Below, in pieces: positions 42,833 through 53,728 of a DNA stretch of 64,000 bases. A program made the translations under genes and the position numbers. The notes below the pieces were generated by a model. The model saw only the letters and a list, made by a program, of their open reading frames with translations. It did not search any database and was not told where the DNA came from. The stretch covers positions 223,198,739 through 223,262,738 of the forward strand of contig CM061919.1 of the NCBI GenBank assembly GCA_031002005.1, written 5' to 3'. Position 1 is the first letter of the stretch; each line of letters begins with the position of its first letter. The stretch is from Vandiemenella viatica (lineage: Eukaryota > Arthropoda > Insecta > Orthoptera > Morabidae).

Positions 42833-44405
42833 ATTTTAGTATTTGTTTTTAATTTTTCGAAGAGCCATGTTCTTGAAGTCATTAATTAACTAGAATGAAA
42901 CTAGTTCCACGACTATATCGATGTATGCAGCCTCGGTTAGACATAACAGACATTTCATGGTATGTTTCGTGGTATAACTTAATGATTTCAGGATTTATTT
43001 TAAATTTACATTCCTTTCATGGAGGCAATACTGCTATAGTCATTGTTTAATATTTTAGTAGTTTCAGTTGTACCGTGATCTGTAATATTACCCAGCAGCG
43101 TTCAGTGAGTTTGTTCCACCAATGTAAGACATATCCAGGCGTGGAACAACGCAGTATAATTAAATTTGTTAGAAAAGAAAACAATAAACCTTCAGAAGAC
43201 TCAGGAACACAATTTGATGGAATTCTGTTATAGTAGTAAATACCATCCAGCTGTGAACCGTGAAAGCTGTGTCCGAATGTGTTTCTGTGTGATCGCCTAT
43301 TTCCATGATATATGATATTGAGCCGGGAAATGGATTCCACGCCATTATTCTAACGGGTCGTGAAGAAAAACATAACCAAATCAAAATCAGGATCATCTGC
43401 GCTCAGCGTGTCTTCCGGTGTCAAATCCTACTGCAATTTGGTTCTTTGTCTAATATGCTTGTAGCCTGACTTTCGTATTTCTGCGTTAGAATAGAAATTT
43501 TTATCAGAGAAATCGCGGAAGATATTGTTTCCGTGAATAATGAATATGGCAAGCAAGGACTAGTATGAATGTAGGAGGTAATATACCAGTGTGGAATAAG
43601 AGGAATGGTGAGGGTCTTTTTTTTAGCTATCGAAGTGGTGTTACGGAACTGCGTGGGGAGGTGAGTAAAAAAGCAACACGTAGAACAAAGGAAACAAACT
43701 GTGGCCTACAAGAAAAAGACGGTAATAAACTTTAAAAACAGAAGGGATGGGAGCCAGCAAACTAGGTTGATGACCCGAAAGGAGAATTTAGGAATAGCGA
43801 TCTGTTTAGTGCCATGTAGAGGAAATATTTCCTTCTACAATATCTCACATGCAGGAATTGGATATGGAGGGAGAAGCAGTTCAGAAATTTCTGTGAGCTG
43901 GATAATTTATCAATTCTCTATTTGCTGTGTATTGATTGTATAAACGGAACATGTAAATCTACGAAGTCCATACAAATAATTGTGTTTTAGGGCTGAAATT
44001 TGGAACACATTTTTTGTAGGTGGCATTATTAATTAAAGAAGAGTACATAAGAGTCACTAAAATAATAATGTAGGAATTAACATGTTTAAAATGTGGGCAC
44101 TTCCATAAATTATTTCGCTTCAAAGCCATTCTTTTACCTGTTAATGTTTGGCTCACGCTTTTCTGTAGCTGCGTTTTTGGGTGGAGGGAGTTTTCACATT
44201 CATAATCCACGTAGAACAAGCAATCCCCCTGAAGTTCGAACCTTGTACCAATGAGTAGTAAGTACACTGGATTGTCTGTGACATAAATAGTATGTTGTAT
44301 ATTGGCTTAGTAGCTAACCTCTTAGGAGAAAAGTTCTTAGAGTTGGTGACCATTATAACAATGCTTTTAGTAATTGCGCTGATATCTATACGAAATTTCG
44401 AATAC
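42833..44405. other. unassigned intronic spacer
   Basis: About 1.6 kb, AT-rich. The ORFs here (for example 43701-43943 and 43959-44267) have no recognisable domain. No transposon ends seen. Confidence 0.5.
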
Positions 44406-44407
44406 TT

Positions 44408-44475
44408 TAGCCCGCCCTATTGGCTCAGCTGGTTGCGTCACCATTATGACGTCCGGCGCCTGGTTCGAATCATTA
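44408..44475 (+). mobile_element. tRNA-like head interrupted by a SINE
   Basis: 'ttggctcagctggttgcgtc' (A box) and 'gcctggttcgaatcattatg' (B box) are spaced about 35 nt apart as in a tRNA or a distinct SINE head. No 3' half or tail follows, because a SINE-1 starts at 44482. It is not scored as a functional tRNA. Confidence 0.45.
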
Positions 44476-44481
44476 TGATGA

Positions 44482-44727
44482 CCCAGCGTGGTGGGTGAGC
44501 CATTAACGTTCTGGCCTCGCATTCGGGAGAACGCCGGTCCGAATCCCCGTCCGGGCATCCAGATTTAGGTTTCCCATGGTTTCCCCAAATCACTCCAGGC
44601 GAATGCCGGGAAGCTTCCTTTAAGAGGCCATGTCCGAATTCCTTCCTGTTATTCGTCTGCAGTACCATCCCGCCTCTAATGGCCTAGACGTCGAGGGGGC
44701 GTAAAACCATAAGTAAAAAAAAAAAAA
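44482..44727 (+). mobile_element. SINE-1 copy, full length
   Basis: Head 'cccagcgtggtgggtgagcc', B box 'cggtccgaatccccgtccgg', body, 'tctaatggcctagacgtcga' tail and an A18 run. Well preserved apart from a B-box change (TCCGAA for TTCGAA). Confidence 0.9.
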
Positions 44728-44808
44728 AAAAACAATTAAAATATCATACACATCGTTTTAATTAAGTTATAACTGTATTTATTACGAGAGTATTGGTCTA
44801 CGTGTACC

Positions 44809-44890
44809 AAGACGAACACAACACTTGTTACAACCAATCATCCCTTAGGCAGTATTCGAACCCGAGACCATTAACTTGTTAAATCGCAGG
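44809..44890 (-). mobile_element. SINE-2 fragment
   Basis: 'aagacgaacacaacacttgt' and a reversed B-box-like 'cagtattcgaacccgagacc'. Shorter than the copy at 36847; it ends just at the left flank of the composite hAT. Confidence 0.6.
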
Positions 44891-44896
44891 AATATG

Positions 44897-45159
44897 CAGT
44901 GGCGTAGCTAGGTCAACAAGGGCCCCGGTGCAAAAAAATTATTTTGGGCTCTCAGGCCAATTAGGCGACCTTTTTTTGCTTTGTGTTGCTGGTAGAGGCC
45001 CCCTGAGCTGAGGCTGGGGGCCCCTGAGTTGTGCTTGGGGTCCCCTTGAGCAGTGGTTGGGGGCCCACCTGAGCAGTGAGGGTCCTTCGTAAGGGGCTCC
45101 CTGTGTCTCAGGGGCCCCTTAGATGACGGTAGAGCTAAAAAAAATTACCTACGCCCCTG
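44897..45159. mobile_element. hAT MITE, left member of the pair
   Basis: Starts CAGTGGCGTAGCTAGG and ends CCTACGCCCCTG, with GGGGCCCC-rich interior blocks ('aagggccccggtgcaaaaaa'). Its own right flank does not repeat its left flank. Confidence 0.88.
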
Positions 45160-45330
45160 ATGACGTATCTCTATCCATTTTTTTCCTACAAAAATCTTGA
45201 AAAGACTTGAAAGAGAATTCTGAAGTGGTTTTACAGTTCCCTCTTTTTTTTCCTTAAAGCACGATAAAATTTATCTTGGTGTTCATAAGTACGTTTGTTT
45301 TAAAGCACAATTCACTACTGGAATTACTTG

Positions 45331-45672
45331 GGGAACGTCCATAAACCACGTAGCTCCATTTTGACCTACTGTGAACCCCACGTAGCACGTAGCTTTTTTC
45401 CCTTTTGATTCCAGAAGAGATTTTTTACCGTTTTCTCTTCTCACACTATTGTAAATTACATATGGCGATAATTAAATGAAGGAAATGAAGTTCACATTCT
45501 GTTGTTTGTTCTGTACCTCATTTTAACTGTGAAAAATGATATGTATGGAAAGCTACGTGGCCTGGCTTGGACCCCCCCCCCTCACCCCCACGCAGCGCAC
45601 CGTAGCCTTCCAGCCAACCCCCCCCCCCCCCCCATCCCCTTAGACCGACCCACGTAGTTTATGCATGCTCCC
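45331..45672. mobile_element. Zator-like MITE, copy 2
   Basis: Starts GGGAACGTCCATAAACCACG and ends CGTAGTTTATGCATGCTCCC. TTG flanks both sides, a 3-bp target duplication as for copy 1 (TTT). The C-rich blocks are expanded to 16 C in a row near 45620. Confidence 0.88.
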
Positions 45673-46095
45673 TTGTAGTACTGGCATTACAGTAACTACA
45701 GTTTTTTTCCAGTGTGGCACAGGAAATGTTGTATCATGTAATAATGTTTTTAAAACTGTACTACTGAAGTGATACAACATGTTGAACATGTGGAAATGTT
45801 ACCCATATCGTACATTTCTCCAAACATCCGCGAATTCTTTTATATCCATTCTCTGTCCAAAATAAATGCGTTAAACTATATTAAATTTACTGCGTGATTG
45901 TGTTAGCATCACGGTATATGCAGCATTTCTGTCAGATTTAAATTTTTGATACAGCAACACATCAGAAAAAAGATACAAAGTTAACAAGTTAAGGAATGGT
46001 CGTATTAAATGAAGGATGGAAACGATGATGAAAAATTGAGGATAAGTTTTAAATATTGCATAATATAAATGTTGGAGAAATATATGTGATAGAAG

Positions 46096-46412
46096 CAGTG
46101 GCGTAGCTACGTCAACAAGGGCCCCGGTGCAAAAAAATTATTTTGGGCCCTCAGGCCAGATGGGCGACCTTTTTTTTGCTTTGTGTTGCTGGTAGGGGCC
46201 CCCTGAGTTGTGCTTGGGGCCCCTGAGCAGTGAGGGCCTCTTAGTGAGGGGGCTCCCTGTGTCTTAGGGGTCCCCTTAGACAACGGTAGAGCATTAAAAA
46301 ATATTAGTCGCCAGTTTGCCGTGAAGGCCCCTGAGGTCTGTGCTTGGGGGCCCCCTGAGCGTACGGGCCCCGGTGCACTGCACCGCCTAGCCCCATAGTA
46401 GCTACGCCCCTG
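46096..46412. mobile_element. hAT MITE, right member of the pair
   Basis: Starts CAGTGGCGTAGCTACG and ends GTAGCTACGCCCCTG. Shares 'tcaacaagggccccggtgc' and 'ttttgggccctcaggcca' with the left member. The 123-aa antisense ORF in it is composition-driven, not a gene. Confidence 0.88.
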
Positions 46413-46420
46413 GGAATATG

Positions 46421-47513
46421 AGGTTTCTCCGTATCGAAGTCCACAAATTATTGCAGGAACACCATTTCTCACAGCCAAAACATTTCTTTATCGCTATATA
46501 TTTAAATAGTGCTCTAATATGTTATTTCTAGCTTAAGAAGTAGTTTCATATTTTGGTTCCACAAGCGTACTCGACAATTGAAAGGTTTCAATTGCTGACC
46601 AGTATATCATTTATTTATTTATTTCAGTCACCGTGGGAACTGAAGTACATATTATGTCTTCTTCATAGTCTCACAGAATTGTAAACGTCTATTCTAATGT
46701 AACATAGTGAATTTCCTCTGAAATGTCATTGTTAGTGCTGATGGAGTTGACATTTACACTTTTAATAGTAAATTGCCGCCCGGGTAGGGGGAGGGGGGGT
46801 TGAATTTTCTTTTGATGACCGGAGGGGGACATGGTAAGATAAGGTTTGGGAATATCTATTCTTACTTCTGTCGTCCGTTCGCATTCTCAGCATTCTATAC
46901 AAGTGTTTGACACTGACATATTGCCGGACAGTCAGTCGCTGTTTCCAGAACCTCGCTTTCAAACGTCGACCCTAACAGCGGGGGGGTCATTCTCGCCAGC
47001 CGTAGTAAAAACGTCGACCTCTCCCTTATATAAATTATCGACATTTAATTGTCTGGCATTCCTACGCGAACACTGTGCATGCAATTGACACTCAAATTCA
47101 AATGTATTTTCAGTTATTATTTATTTTACCGTAATGGACCATCATCAATATTAATTAAAGGTTAAGCTTGGTCATCGTGATCGTAACGCTGAAATCACGC
47201 ACTCATCGTTCATTACTGCATTAACAACGGCCAGAGATATTACAACATTGCAGAGTTTATGAGCGTTATTCAACAACAGTTCTATTTACTTAGACATCCA
47301 CGAAGAAATGAATTGCCAAAACACTTAATTGCGTTTAAGTTTACTTACTATTTATTAGTTGCTTTTTGTCTATTGTATGCCATCGTAGAAGATGTTTTCG
47401 TTTAATTGTTTGCCCTCAAGTACGTAACATGACATCTTTAATTTTAGAGCAGCAATGCTGGCGTAAGTTTTGGTTGGATTGAAATTTAGCCAGGTTCACA
47501 TTGACAACGAGCA
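46421..47513. other. unassigned intronic spacer
   Basis: AT-rich DNA with an (ATTT)n stretch near 46610 and a G-run at 46789-46800. No gene recognised. Confidence 0.5.
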
Positions 47514-47527
47514 TTTGACGTGAATAT

Positions 47528-47559
47528 GTGACAATCGCGCACAGTGACAATCGCGCACA
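47528..47559 (+). repeat. 16-bp units, left terminus (two)
   Basis: Two direct units GTGACAATCGCGCACA at 47528 and 47544, six bases inside the element edge. CpG-rich in an AT-rich setting; probable transposase binding sites. Confidence 0.93.
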
Positions 47560-47713
47560 GCCGGGTCGTCTCTTGCTACCTGCTTTTAGCTACCAATTAG
47601 TCACCGCTACAACAGCATGCTGGATTCTGGGACTTTCAACCCCCATCCCCTCCTAACCGGACCGCACACCACTGTTCGCATTCACTGCTGCCTTGAATAT
47701 CACAGTTTTAATC

Positions 47714-48151
47714 ATGGAAGTTACTTCAACTACACATGGAGAGGCGTGTGCGCATTATGACGGGTACAGCTATCGAGAGTTTAGAAAGAAAGAAGATGGA
47801 ACGATAACCTGGTGCTGTCTCAAAGAAAGATCAAAACAATGTCGTGGAATTTTGAAGAGTAAGGATGCTGCCATACTGAATGTTACAGAGCATATATGTG
47901 GACCCCATGACGACGCACGCGTTAAAGTACATCAGAAACTTCATGAGGCAAAGAAGAGAGCTCGAGCGGAAGATAGTTCAATTCCAAAAATTTGCTCTGA
48001 GGAACTAGGAGATCTCCATAATAAAAGCTACGAATTTGTAACTGAAATGCCAGCCCAGTCAACTGTCAAGAGAAACTTGTACCGTCAGAGGAGTATATCA
48101 CAAGGTAGATTGCGGAAATTTCTAGTCCTTTACGACCAAATTTTATTTTGA
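47714..48151 (+). CDS. FLYWCH-type zinc finger protein of the MULE-like element
   Basis: A 145-residue frame from ATG at 47714. Residues 15-62 form a FLYWCH-like finger: HYDGYSYREFRKKEDG, W33, C35, C43, then H60 and C62 in TEHICGP, where the usual final pair is H-x-H. A basic stretch (KLHEAKKRARAE) and AQSTVKRNLYRQR follow, as in the region before a MULE transposase. The frame ends shortly after RLRKFLVLYDQILF, with no DDE domain. The coding sequence is open, so expression as a stand-alone DNA-binding protein is conceivable but unproven. Confidence 0.75.
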   Translation: MEVTSTTHGEACAHYDGYSYREFRKKEDGTITWCCLKERSKQCRGILKSKDAAILNVTEHICGPHDDARVKVHQKLHEAKKRARAEDSSIPKICSEELGDLHNKSYEFVTEMPAQSTVKRNLYRQRSISQGRLRKFLVLYDQILF

Positions 48152-48554
48152 TGTTACTGATTGACTTACAAAAGTGTCTTTCTTCTCTTCAACCTCACTT
48201 CCAGGTTCATCAGATTTTCTTGAAATGCACCCCGTAAGCAGACAAATCTAAGATTACATTTGTGTTTTACGATAGCAAAAATAAATTGTAGAGAAAAAGA
48301 GTACGTTTGTTTTATTGTGTTTGAATGTTTATTTTCAATTTCCTGTATATTCGGTCTGGTGACTGACAGTGTTACGGTGCACGATTTGGGTACTGAAAGT
48401 CCTCGCTCCAAGTCCCGGGCTCTGTTGTATGTAATTATTATAGGCCTTAAAATTGACGTTCACCTCTGGCAAGGCTTTAGTGTGATGATGATTTGTCAAT
48501 ACTGCGTTCCGTAAATAATACGGGAGAGGGGAGAGTGTAGCCCGACCTTTAAAC

Positions 48555-48603
48555 TGTGCGCGATTGTCGCTGTGCGCGATTGTCACTGTGCGCGATTGTC
48601 ACG
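48555..48603 (-). repeat. 16-bp units, right terminus (three)
   Basis: Three inverted units TGTGCGCGATTGTC[G/A]C in a row, 16-bp period, just inside the right edge of the MULE-like element. One more unit than on the left. Confidence 0.92.
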
Positions 48604-48616
48604 ACACCTTTGACGT

Positions 48617-48960
48617 ACAGCAGAATGCATGATTAATTTAAGTTTTTTTTAGAAAATAATTTAAGTGGTTTTCATGAATGCCATTTTACTGTTTACGCCA
48701 TTTTTGTGACAATCCTTCGGTAACTTATTTCGACATCAGAACATAGGGTTAACGTGCAGTCTGAGTGTTGAAAATTGGGAACCAACAGTTATTCATTAAG
48801 CATAACAACTAGCAATAAAATCGAACTGGGAATGTGAATCAAAAAAGGGGGGACTGGGTGAAATGACAGAAGCACGCTTTCAATTTCATGAATAATCAGA
48901 GAATGTTTTGTCAGCATGTCCTCCAACTATCTTGTGTTTTAAGAGCATCAGATCGCTTAA
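48617..48960. other. unassigned intronic spacer
   Basis: AT-rich DNA, no recognised feature. Confidence 0.5.
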
Positions 48961-48962
48961 TG

Positions 48963-49180
48963 CGAGCGTGGTGGATGAGCGGTAACGCTCTGGCCTCGCA
49001 TTCGCGAGGACGCTGGTTTGAACCCCGTTCGGTGATCCACATTTCGATTTTCCATTGTTTCCCGAAATTGTTCCAGGCGAATCACAGTATGCTTCCTTCA
49101 TAAAGGCCATGCCCCAATTCCTTCCCCTTTCTCTGCTTGCCATTCTCCATTATTTGCAATTAATACGGATTTTTTTTTTT
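48963..49180 (+). mobile_element. SINE-1 copy
   Basis: Head 'gcgagcgtggtggatgagcg', B box 'ctggtttgaaccccgttcgg', body 'ttccattgtttcccgaaatt', and a degenerate tail. Moderately diverged. Confidence 0.85.
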
Positions 49181-50555
49181 AATTTGACGATCTGTAAGAG
49201 AACTTCTAAGAAGTGCCCACCAAAATCTAGGTCCAAGAGCATTGACAAGTGATACATTCTTAATGTAAGAGCATTATAGTTACAACCAGTAACTTAGAAA
49301 TAATAAAATCTGAACTCAAATATATATAATTAATTTTTTCACTGTCGTAGAAAATACAGTTTTTGGATTACGTAGCTACTACTTGGTAAAAGTAAAAAAT
49401 GATTTGATACACTGAAACTAATCGTTGTGTATTTCGGAGTTCTCATTGAAGTGTGAAGAGAGATAGACGGCTATTGAGTTTGATCGTGTAGAAGCTGCTG
49501 GACATTGACAGTGTACTGACGTTAGCTACGGCATTGTGGTTCTTTTGCTCGGCACGAAATAACGTTGAGAAGACTATCCCTGCGGAATTCTGATCGGTTC
49601 TTCCAGACGTTTGTGCTGCATGCTCTCCTTTAATCCACCTGCAACCTCAACCGCTCCTCTCCTTTGTTCTCGTACCTCCCATTGTTATGAGTCGTAACAC
49701 GTTTCCTTTGTTAGTGCCTCTGTGTTGTTGTCTTCTCTCTCTCGCAATCTGTTCGGAACTCGTCTTGCCCCTTCATTTGCTGCCCGCGCTGTCATCTTCA
49801 AAGCTCCGAGTCTTTTATCATGTCGCTGTCTTGACACAGAAAACTTAACGTTGTAAAATACCAGCTTTTCAAGGAAATATAATAGTTCAATAATATTCGG
49901 TAATAGGAGCATTCCTGTTCTTTATTCCGATGACTGTGTCCATTGTTTGTTTGATAGTCAGACATTAGATTGTTTACAAAATACACAATAATCCTTTTTC
50001 ATATCTAATACAAAGACTAAAACGATTATTGAAGTATCAGAGGATAGGATTTTTTTTCTCCGGCTTCTGACAGAGCATATTCAGTTTATGTAAAAACACA
50101 TTTTTTGTTTAAAATTTAAATTAAAAGTAGTGGCAGGGACACAGTTTACCTTACCGCGCCTGCATGAGTGAGATGCAACGCACTGCGCACAACAGTCGTT
50201 CTGGCCGCGGCAATTTCAGGGGTTAGCAGGAGTTGCCACTAAGAGTGGCATTTGCTATGAAAATCAATAAGACTCGGGGACAAACGGTTTAAAGAACTGT
50301 ATTGTTCTAACCAAATACTGTATTTTCGTATGGACAACTCTACATAGCCTTTTCAAACAATAATATTATACATTTTATTTGATTTTATTATCATTTTTTT
50401 AGTTGGGGAGAGTGAACGATTTAACGTTCGAAAGTTTCGCATGGCTTTAGTGGTGTATGATAGGATGAAAACTAGGAAGCACTGTTAACAGCTAAAGAAG
50501 AATCTGTACATTGTACGTATGTGGTTAGTTAGGTCGGCATAAAATGTAGCTAACT
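49181..50555. other. unassigned intronic spacer
   Basis: About 1.4 kb. A slightly GC-richer, C/T-biased stretch lies at 49600-49800. No protein or transposon signature. Confidence 0.5.
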
Positions 50556-50559
50556 GGTA

Positions 50560-50800
50560 AAAAGTCTGTTTATTAGGGATACACGCAAAAAAAGTATAGG
50601 AAATGTGTGATTATGCGGCTGCGAGGGGGAAATTTCTTTTAGAAGCCTCGAAATGTAAATATCTTGGTATTTCATTATTAGACATTAAACTCATTTGGGT
50701 AGAACATATTAGGAGGTTAGTAGGGGAAGAACTGATAATTTTATAATTATAATTTGCACGGTTTATAAGGGGTTGTACTAGACGGGTTCTCGCAGTCACC
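50560..50800 (+). pseudogene. LINE-A-like RT thumb fragment
   Basis: 'aagcctcgaaatgtaaatat' reads ASKCKYLGISLLDIKLIWVE and HIRRLVGEELI, the KYLGI segment of LINE-A. Then 'gtttataaggggttgtacta' parallels the following LINE-A sequence. Short and decayed. Confidence 0.6.
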
Positions 50801-50852
50801 TAGCCGAATGATAGGACGGATCCGTCTCATGCAAACTACACTTAACACTCAT

Positions 50853-52009
50853 TAGGGATAAAACGATACCACTGAGGTATCGATACTTTTACTCGATACA
50901 GTATCTCTCGTAAAGTATCGATACTTATTCGGTATCCATTGAAAAGTATCGATACTTACTAGTATCGATTGATTTTTCGTAGTGAAATTTGGAATAAATA
51001 AAAAAACAGTATGTAATAAGTATTTATAGTCTTTATTGATATGAAAGTATATATTTATTTGACGAAAGATATTTATTACATTTTCACCTTACTGATCGTT
51101 ACAGGACTAATACCGACTAGGACAAAATAAAACTAATTTTATGAAAAAAAATTCGGTTTTTGTAGTGTTCCCCAAAAATATTTGTTTTTCTAAGTATTTG
51201 ACTTTTAAGTTAAAAGTTTTTTACTTAATCGATATCAGTCAATACTTACAATATGATTATATCAAACAATATCTATTAACGTATCCACACAACACTATTC
51301 ACAATCAACATCCAAACATATCAAATAATAATTTTGTAGATTAATAAATGTCGTACTTACATTGAAATCTTATCGTTTCCATTAAAAGATGCAATATCGG
51401 GGTGGTTTTTTAAATGCTTATGAAAATTAGAAGTATTGCCACAAAACCGCAAAGTTTTAAAGCATTTTTTGCAGCTTGCGATTTGTCATCATTTTCTTGA
51501 AATATTGCCACCTATTAGACTTTGGAGGTCCCATTTTCAATCAGCAAATATGCCTAATGCAAAACTATACACAAATCAACGACGACAGCCCTAGGTTAGA
51601 ATTACGAACGCAGAATGAAAACAAAACAATGAGTCAATGACGACCACAATATAAAATGGCGACTGACGGGACGACAGAGAGTTTTTTTTTTGTGTTTTTT
51701 TTTTTTCTTTCGTCTTGGCATAGACAAACAAATTTGCCAACAACACAAACTTAGACAAAGAATGTGTTGAAACAATGCAATAATGACTACCAAAAAATAT
51801 TCTTTACAGTATAGATGAGCGTTTAATGTATCAATTAATGTGTTAAATGAAATCATGATATTCGTGATATTGGTATACACACCGATACGAGTACTTTTGA
51901 CCGATACCTACTTGATACTTATTTTTAAAGTATCGATACGAAAAGTACTTGGTATTGGAAGGAATGTATCGAGTAAGTACTTGTATTTACTCGTATCGTT
52001 TTATCCCTA
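50853..52009 (-). mobile_element. hAT element with fossil BED finger
   Basis: 1157 bp. Ends TAGGGATAAAACGATAC and GTATCGTTTTATCCCTA, flanked by perfect ACACTCAT (50845-50852 and 52010-52017). Subterminal regions hold repeated palindromic AAGTATCGATACTT motifs on both sides. A decayed BED zinc finger lies on the minus strand. No transposase catalytic region remains. Confidence 0.93.
51365..51545 (-). pseudogene. BED-type zinc finger remnant of the hAT
   Basis: Minus-strand frame with NRWQYFKK, then (after a one-base shift) ASCKKCFKTLRFCGNTSNFH and KHLKNHPDIASFNGN. C-x2-C, H-x3-H and H spacing match a BED finger (CKKC ... HKHLKNHP). The frameshift between the WQYF part and the cysteines breaks it. 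Confidence 0.8.
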
Positions 52010-52017
52010 ACACTCAT

Positions 52018-52455
52018 GACCGAAGCTGCACCTTTCGCGGACAGGTGGCGACACATGACCTCCCCCATTAGAAAAATTTCCACAAACAGAATCGGAAGTC
52101 GCGTTAGGCCTGAAGCATAACGTTGGTTCTTAACTGCAGTTAACGGCGATCCGAACAAAGTTATAGTTTTTCTTTAGTCGAGTAACGATTTGACTGAAAA
52201 CTCTTTCATGCTTGAGGGCAAACAAATTCTTATTTGCAGACCGGTAAGTATTTTGGATCAATATTCTTAGGAGGAAGGTTAAGCTGAAATTACAGTAGAC
52301 GAATTGATATGCTGATTAATGTTATACAGAATGACTGAAACTGCATCTCGCGTTGTACTGACATTAACCTGCTACTTCCAATTCTCACTGGAGGCAAAGC
52401 AAATCTAACAAAAACCACAGAAAAATTGTCTGCAGTATGTTATTAATTTCGTGTA
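52018..52455. other. unassigned intronic spacer
   Basis: No recognised feature. Confidence 0.5.
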
Positions 52456-52459
52456 AACT

Positions 52460-52680
52460 CGTAAAACCAGCCTGGCATTCGGAAAAAAAGCGGATTCTAT
52501 TCCCGTATCGACTATTCTCATTTCGGTTTTCCGTGGTTTTCCAAAATCATTTCAGGCGAATGCCTGGTTGGTTCCTTAATAAATATGATGGTAGAGTCTT
52601 TCTTGTCTTAACCCATGTCCAGTTGCCTCCAACCATAACCGTCTCGTCATGGGCGAGACGTAACACCTTAGCAAAAAGTA
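52460..52680 (+). mobile_element. SINE-1, strongly decayed
   Basis: 'cggttttccgtggttttcca', 'tttcaggcgaatgcctggtt' and the tail-like 'catgggcgagacgtaacacc' mark an old SINE-1. The head is barely visible. Confidence 0.6.
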
Positions 52681-52689
52681 GGTTAATAT

Positions 52690-53725
52690 AGTCTCGTAGA
52701 AATTTACAAGGAGAGAAGTGTAAATTGACATACATAAGTATCTACAGACCATGAAGGAAGGTTTCATAGGTACACATTGTACCTCAAACATGGCGCGAAA
52801 AGGGTATATAGCCGTACAATCAGCTTGTAAATTTATCTTAACTGCGGCTATAGTGATTCACGATGCGAATTTTTACTCAAAGCCTCTTTGAACCTTACTT
52901 TGCAAACAAGATGAATCATACGCGGTTGAACCATAAACGCCTTTACCGCAAACATCTTACCGGAGTGGAAACTTTTGCCCTGATAGCGGCTTTGATTCTT
53001 CACTGTTGATCGGGGCTTATCAGAGCGTGGGATTGCGAGAGTTTAGCCGTGGACGTCCTAAATCTCTTTTCCTCCCTTTTTTTTCGCTCTCCCTTTCTGG
53101 AGTTCAACATCGAAGCACATTAGGGACGTTGGCTGGGTCATCTATCTACAAACCATGTAAGTTCTCCTCTAATGTGTTTTATTCATTTCTGTTCGAGGGG
53201 AGAACATCTGTCAGATTTAAAAAACAACCATCCAACCCAAAAATTCATTCCTAAAATCACGAGATAATTGAAATCAATATAGTCGGCACGAAGCTAGTGG
53301 TATTTGAAACCTGACGTTATGGTGTCTTAAAACACTCTTGTCAAATTGCTGGCTTTGTCCTGTCAAGTTTTTCACCAGAATCCTTATATCCTTCGCCCAG
53401 GACGGGTTTGAAATTTTTTTTTCCTGTCTCGATAACTTTCACTAGTATATAATTCTAGTTTCTGTCAACTGTTCTTCCGTCCTTCATTGAGGATGAGTAA
53501 GCGATCTTCTTATCCTTACGTTCTCGTCCATTTCTTTGCATTCATCTGATTAGACTAAATAATTTTAAGTTTGCATTGCTCAGTCTTTCTTCAATTTTCA
53601 GGTCAATCTTCAATGGTTTTTTTTTATATGTTAATTTCAGATTCTTACCTTTGTTTTTTATGCCGTAGACTCTCTAAATTATTTCTCATGCATGAGAGGG
53701 GAAATGTAATATTGTGATCAACCCA
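52690..53725. other. unassigned intronic spacer
   Basis: About 1 kb, no gene or transposon end recognised. Confidence 0.5.
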
Positions 53726-53728
53726 TCG

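Larger units (their letters stand above)
44897..46412. mobile_element. composite of two hAT MITEs with matching outer target duplication
   Basis: Two related MITEs in direct orientation (44897-45159 and 46096-46412) enclose 936 bp. The outermost 8-bp flanks are identical: GGAATATG at 44889-44896 and at 46413-46420. The inner flanks differ (ATGACGTA after the left copy, GATAGAAG before the right copy). The simplest reading is that the whole 1.5-kb block moved as one unit, using the left end of one MITE and the right end of the other. The enclosed DNA carries a Zator-like MITE. Confidence 0.75.
47522..48608 (+). mobile_element. MULE-like element with iterated terminal repeats
   Basis: 1087 bp flanked by TTTGACGT on both sides (47514-47521 and 48609-48616). 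The ends are inverted and built from a 16-bp unit, GTGACAATCGCGCACA: two units at the left, three inverted units at the right. It encodes a FLYWCH-type finger, a domain often found at the start of Mutator-like transposases. The catalytic transposase is missing, so it is non-autonomous. Superfamily call: 8-9-bp duplication plus FLYWCH, inference. Confidence 0.82.

Noticed and set aside
46107..46478. 123-aa minus ORF
   Set aside because: Lies in a G/C-biased hAT MITE; composition-driven and without domain.
49600..49800. Possible exon in a GC-richer patch
   Set aside because: No open frame with a domain and no paired splice sites seen.
51602..51880. 92-aa minus ORF with Lys-rich stretch
   Set aside because: The Lys run comes from T homopolymers inside the hAT; no domain.
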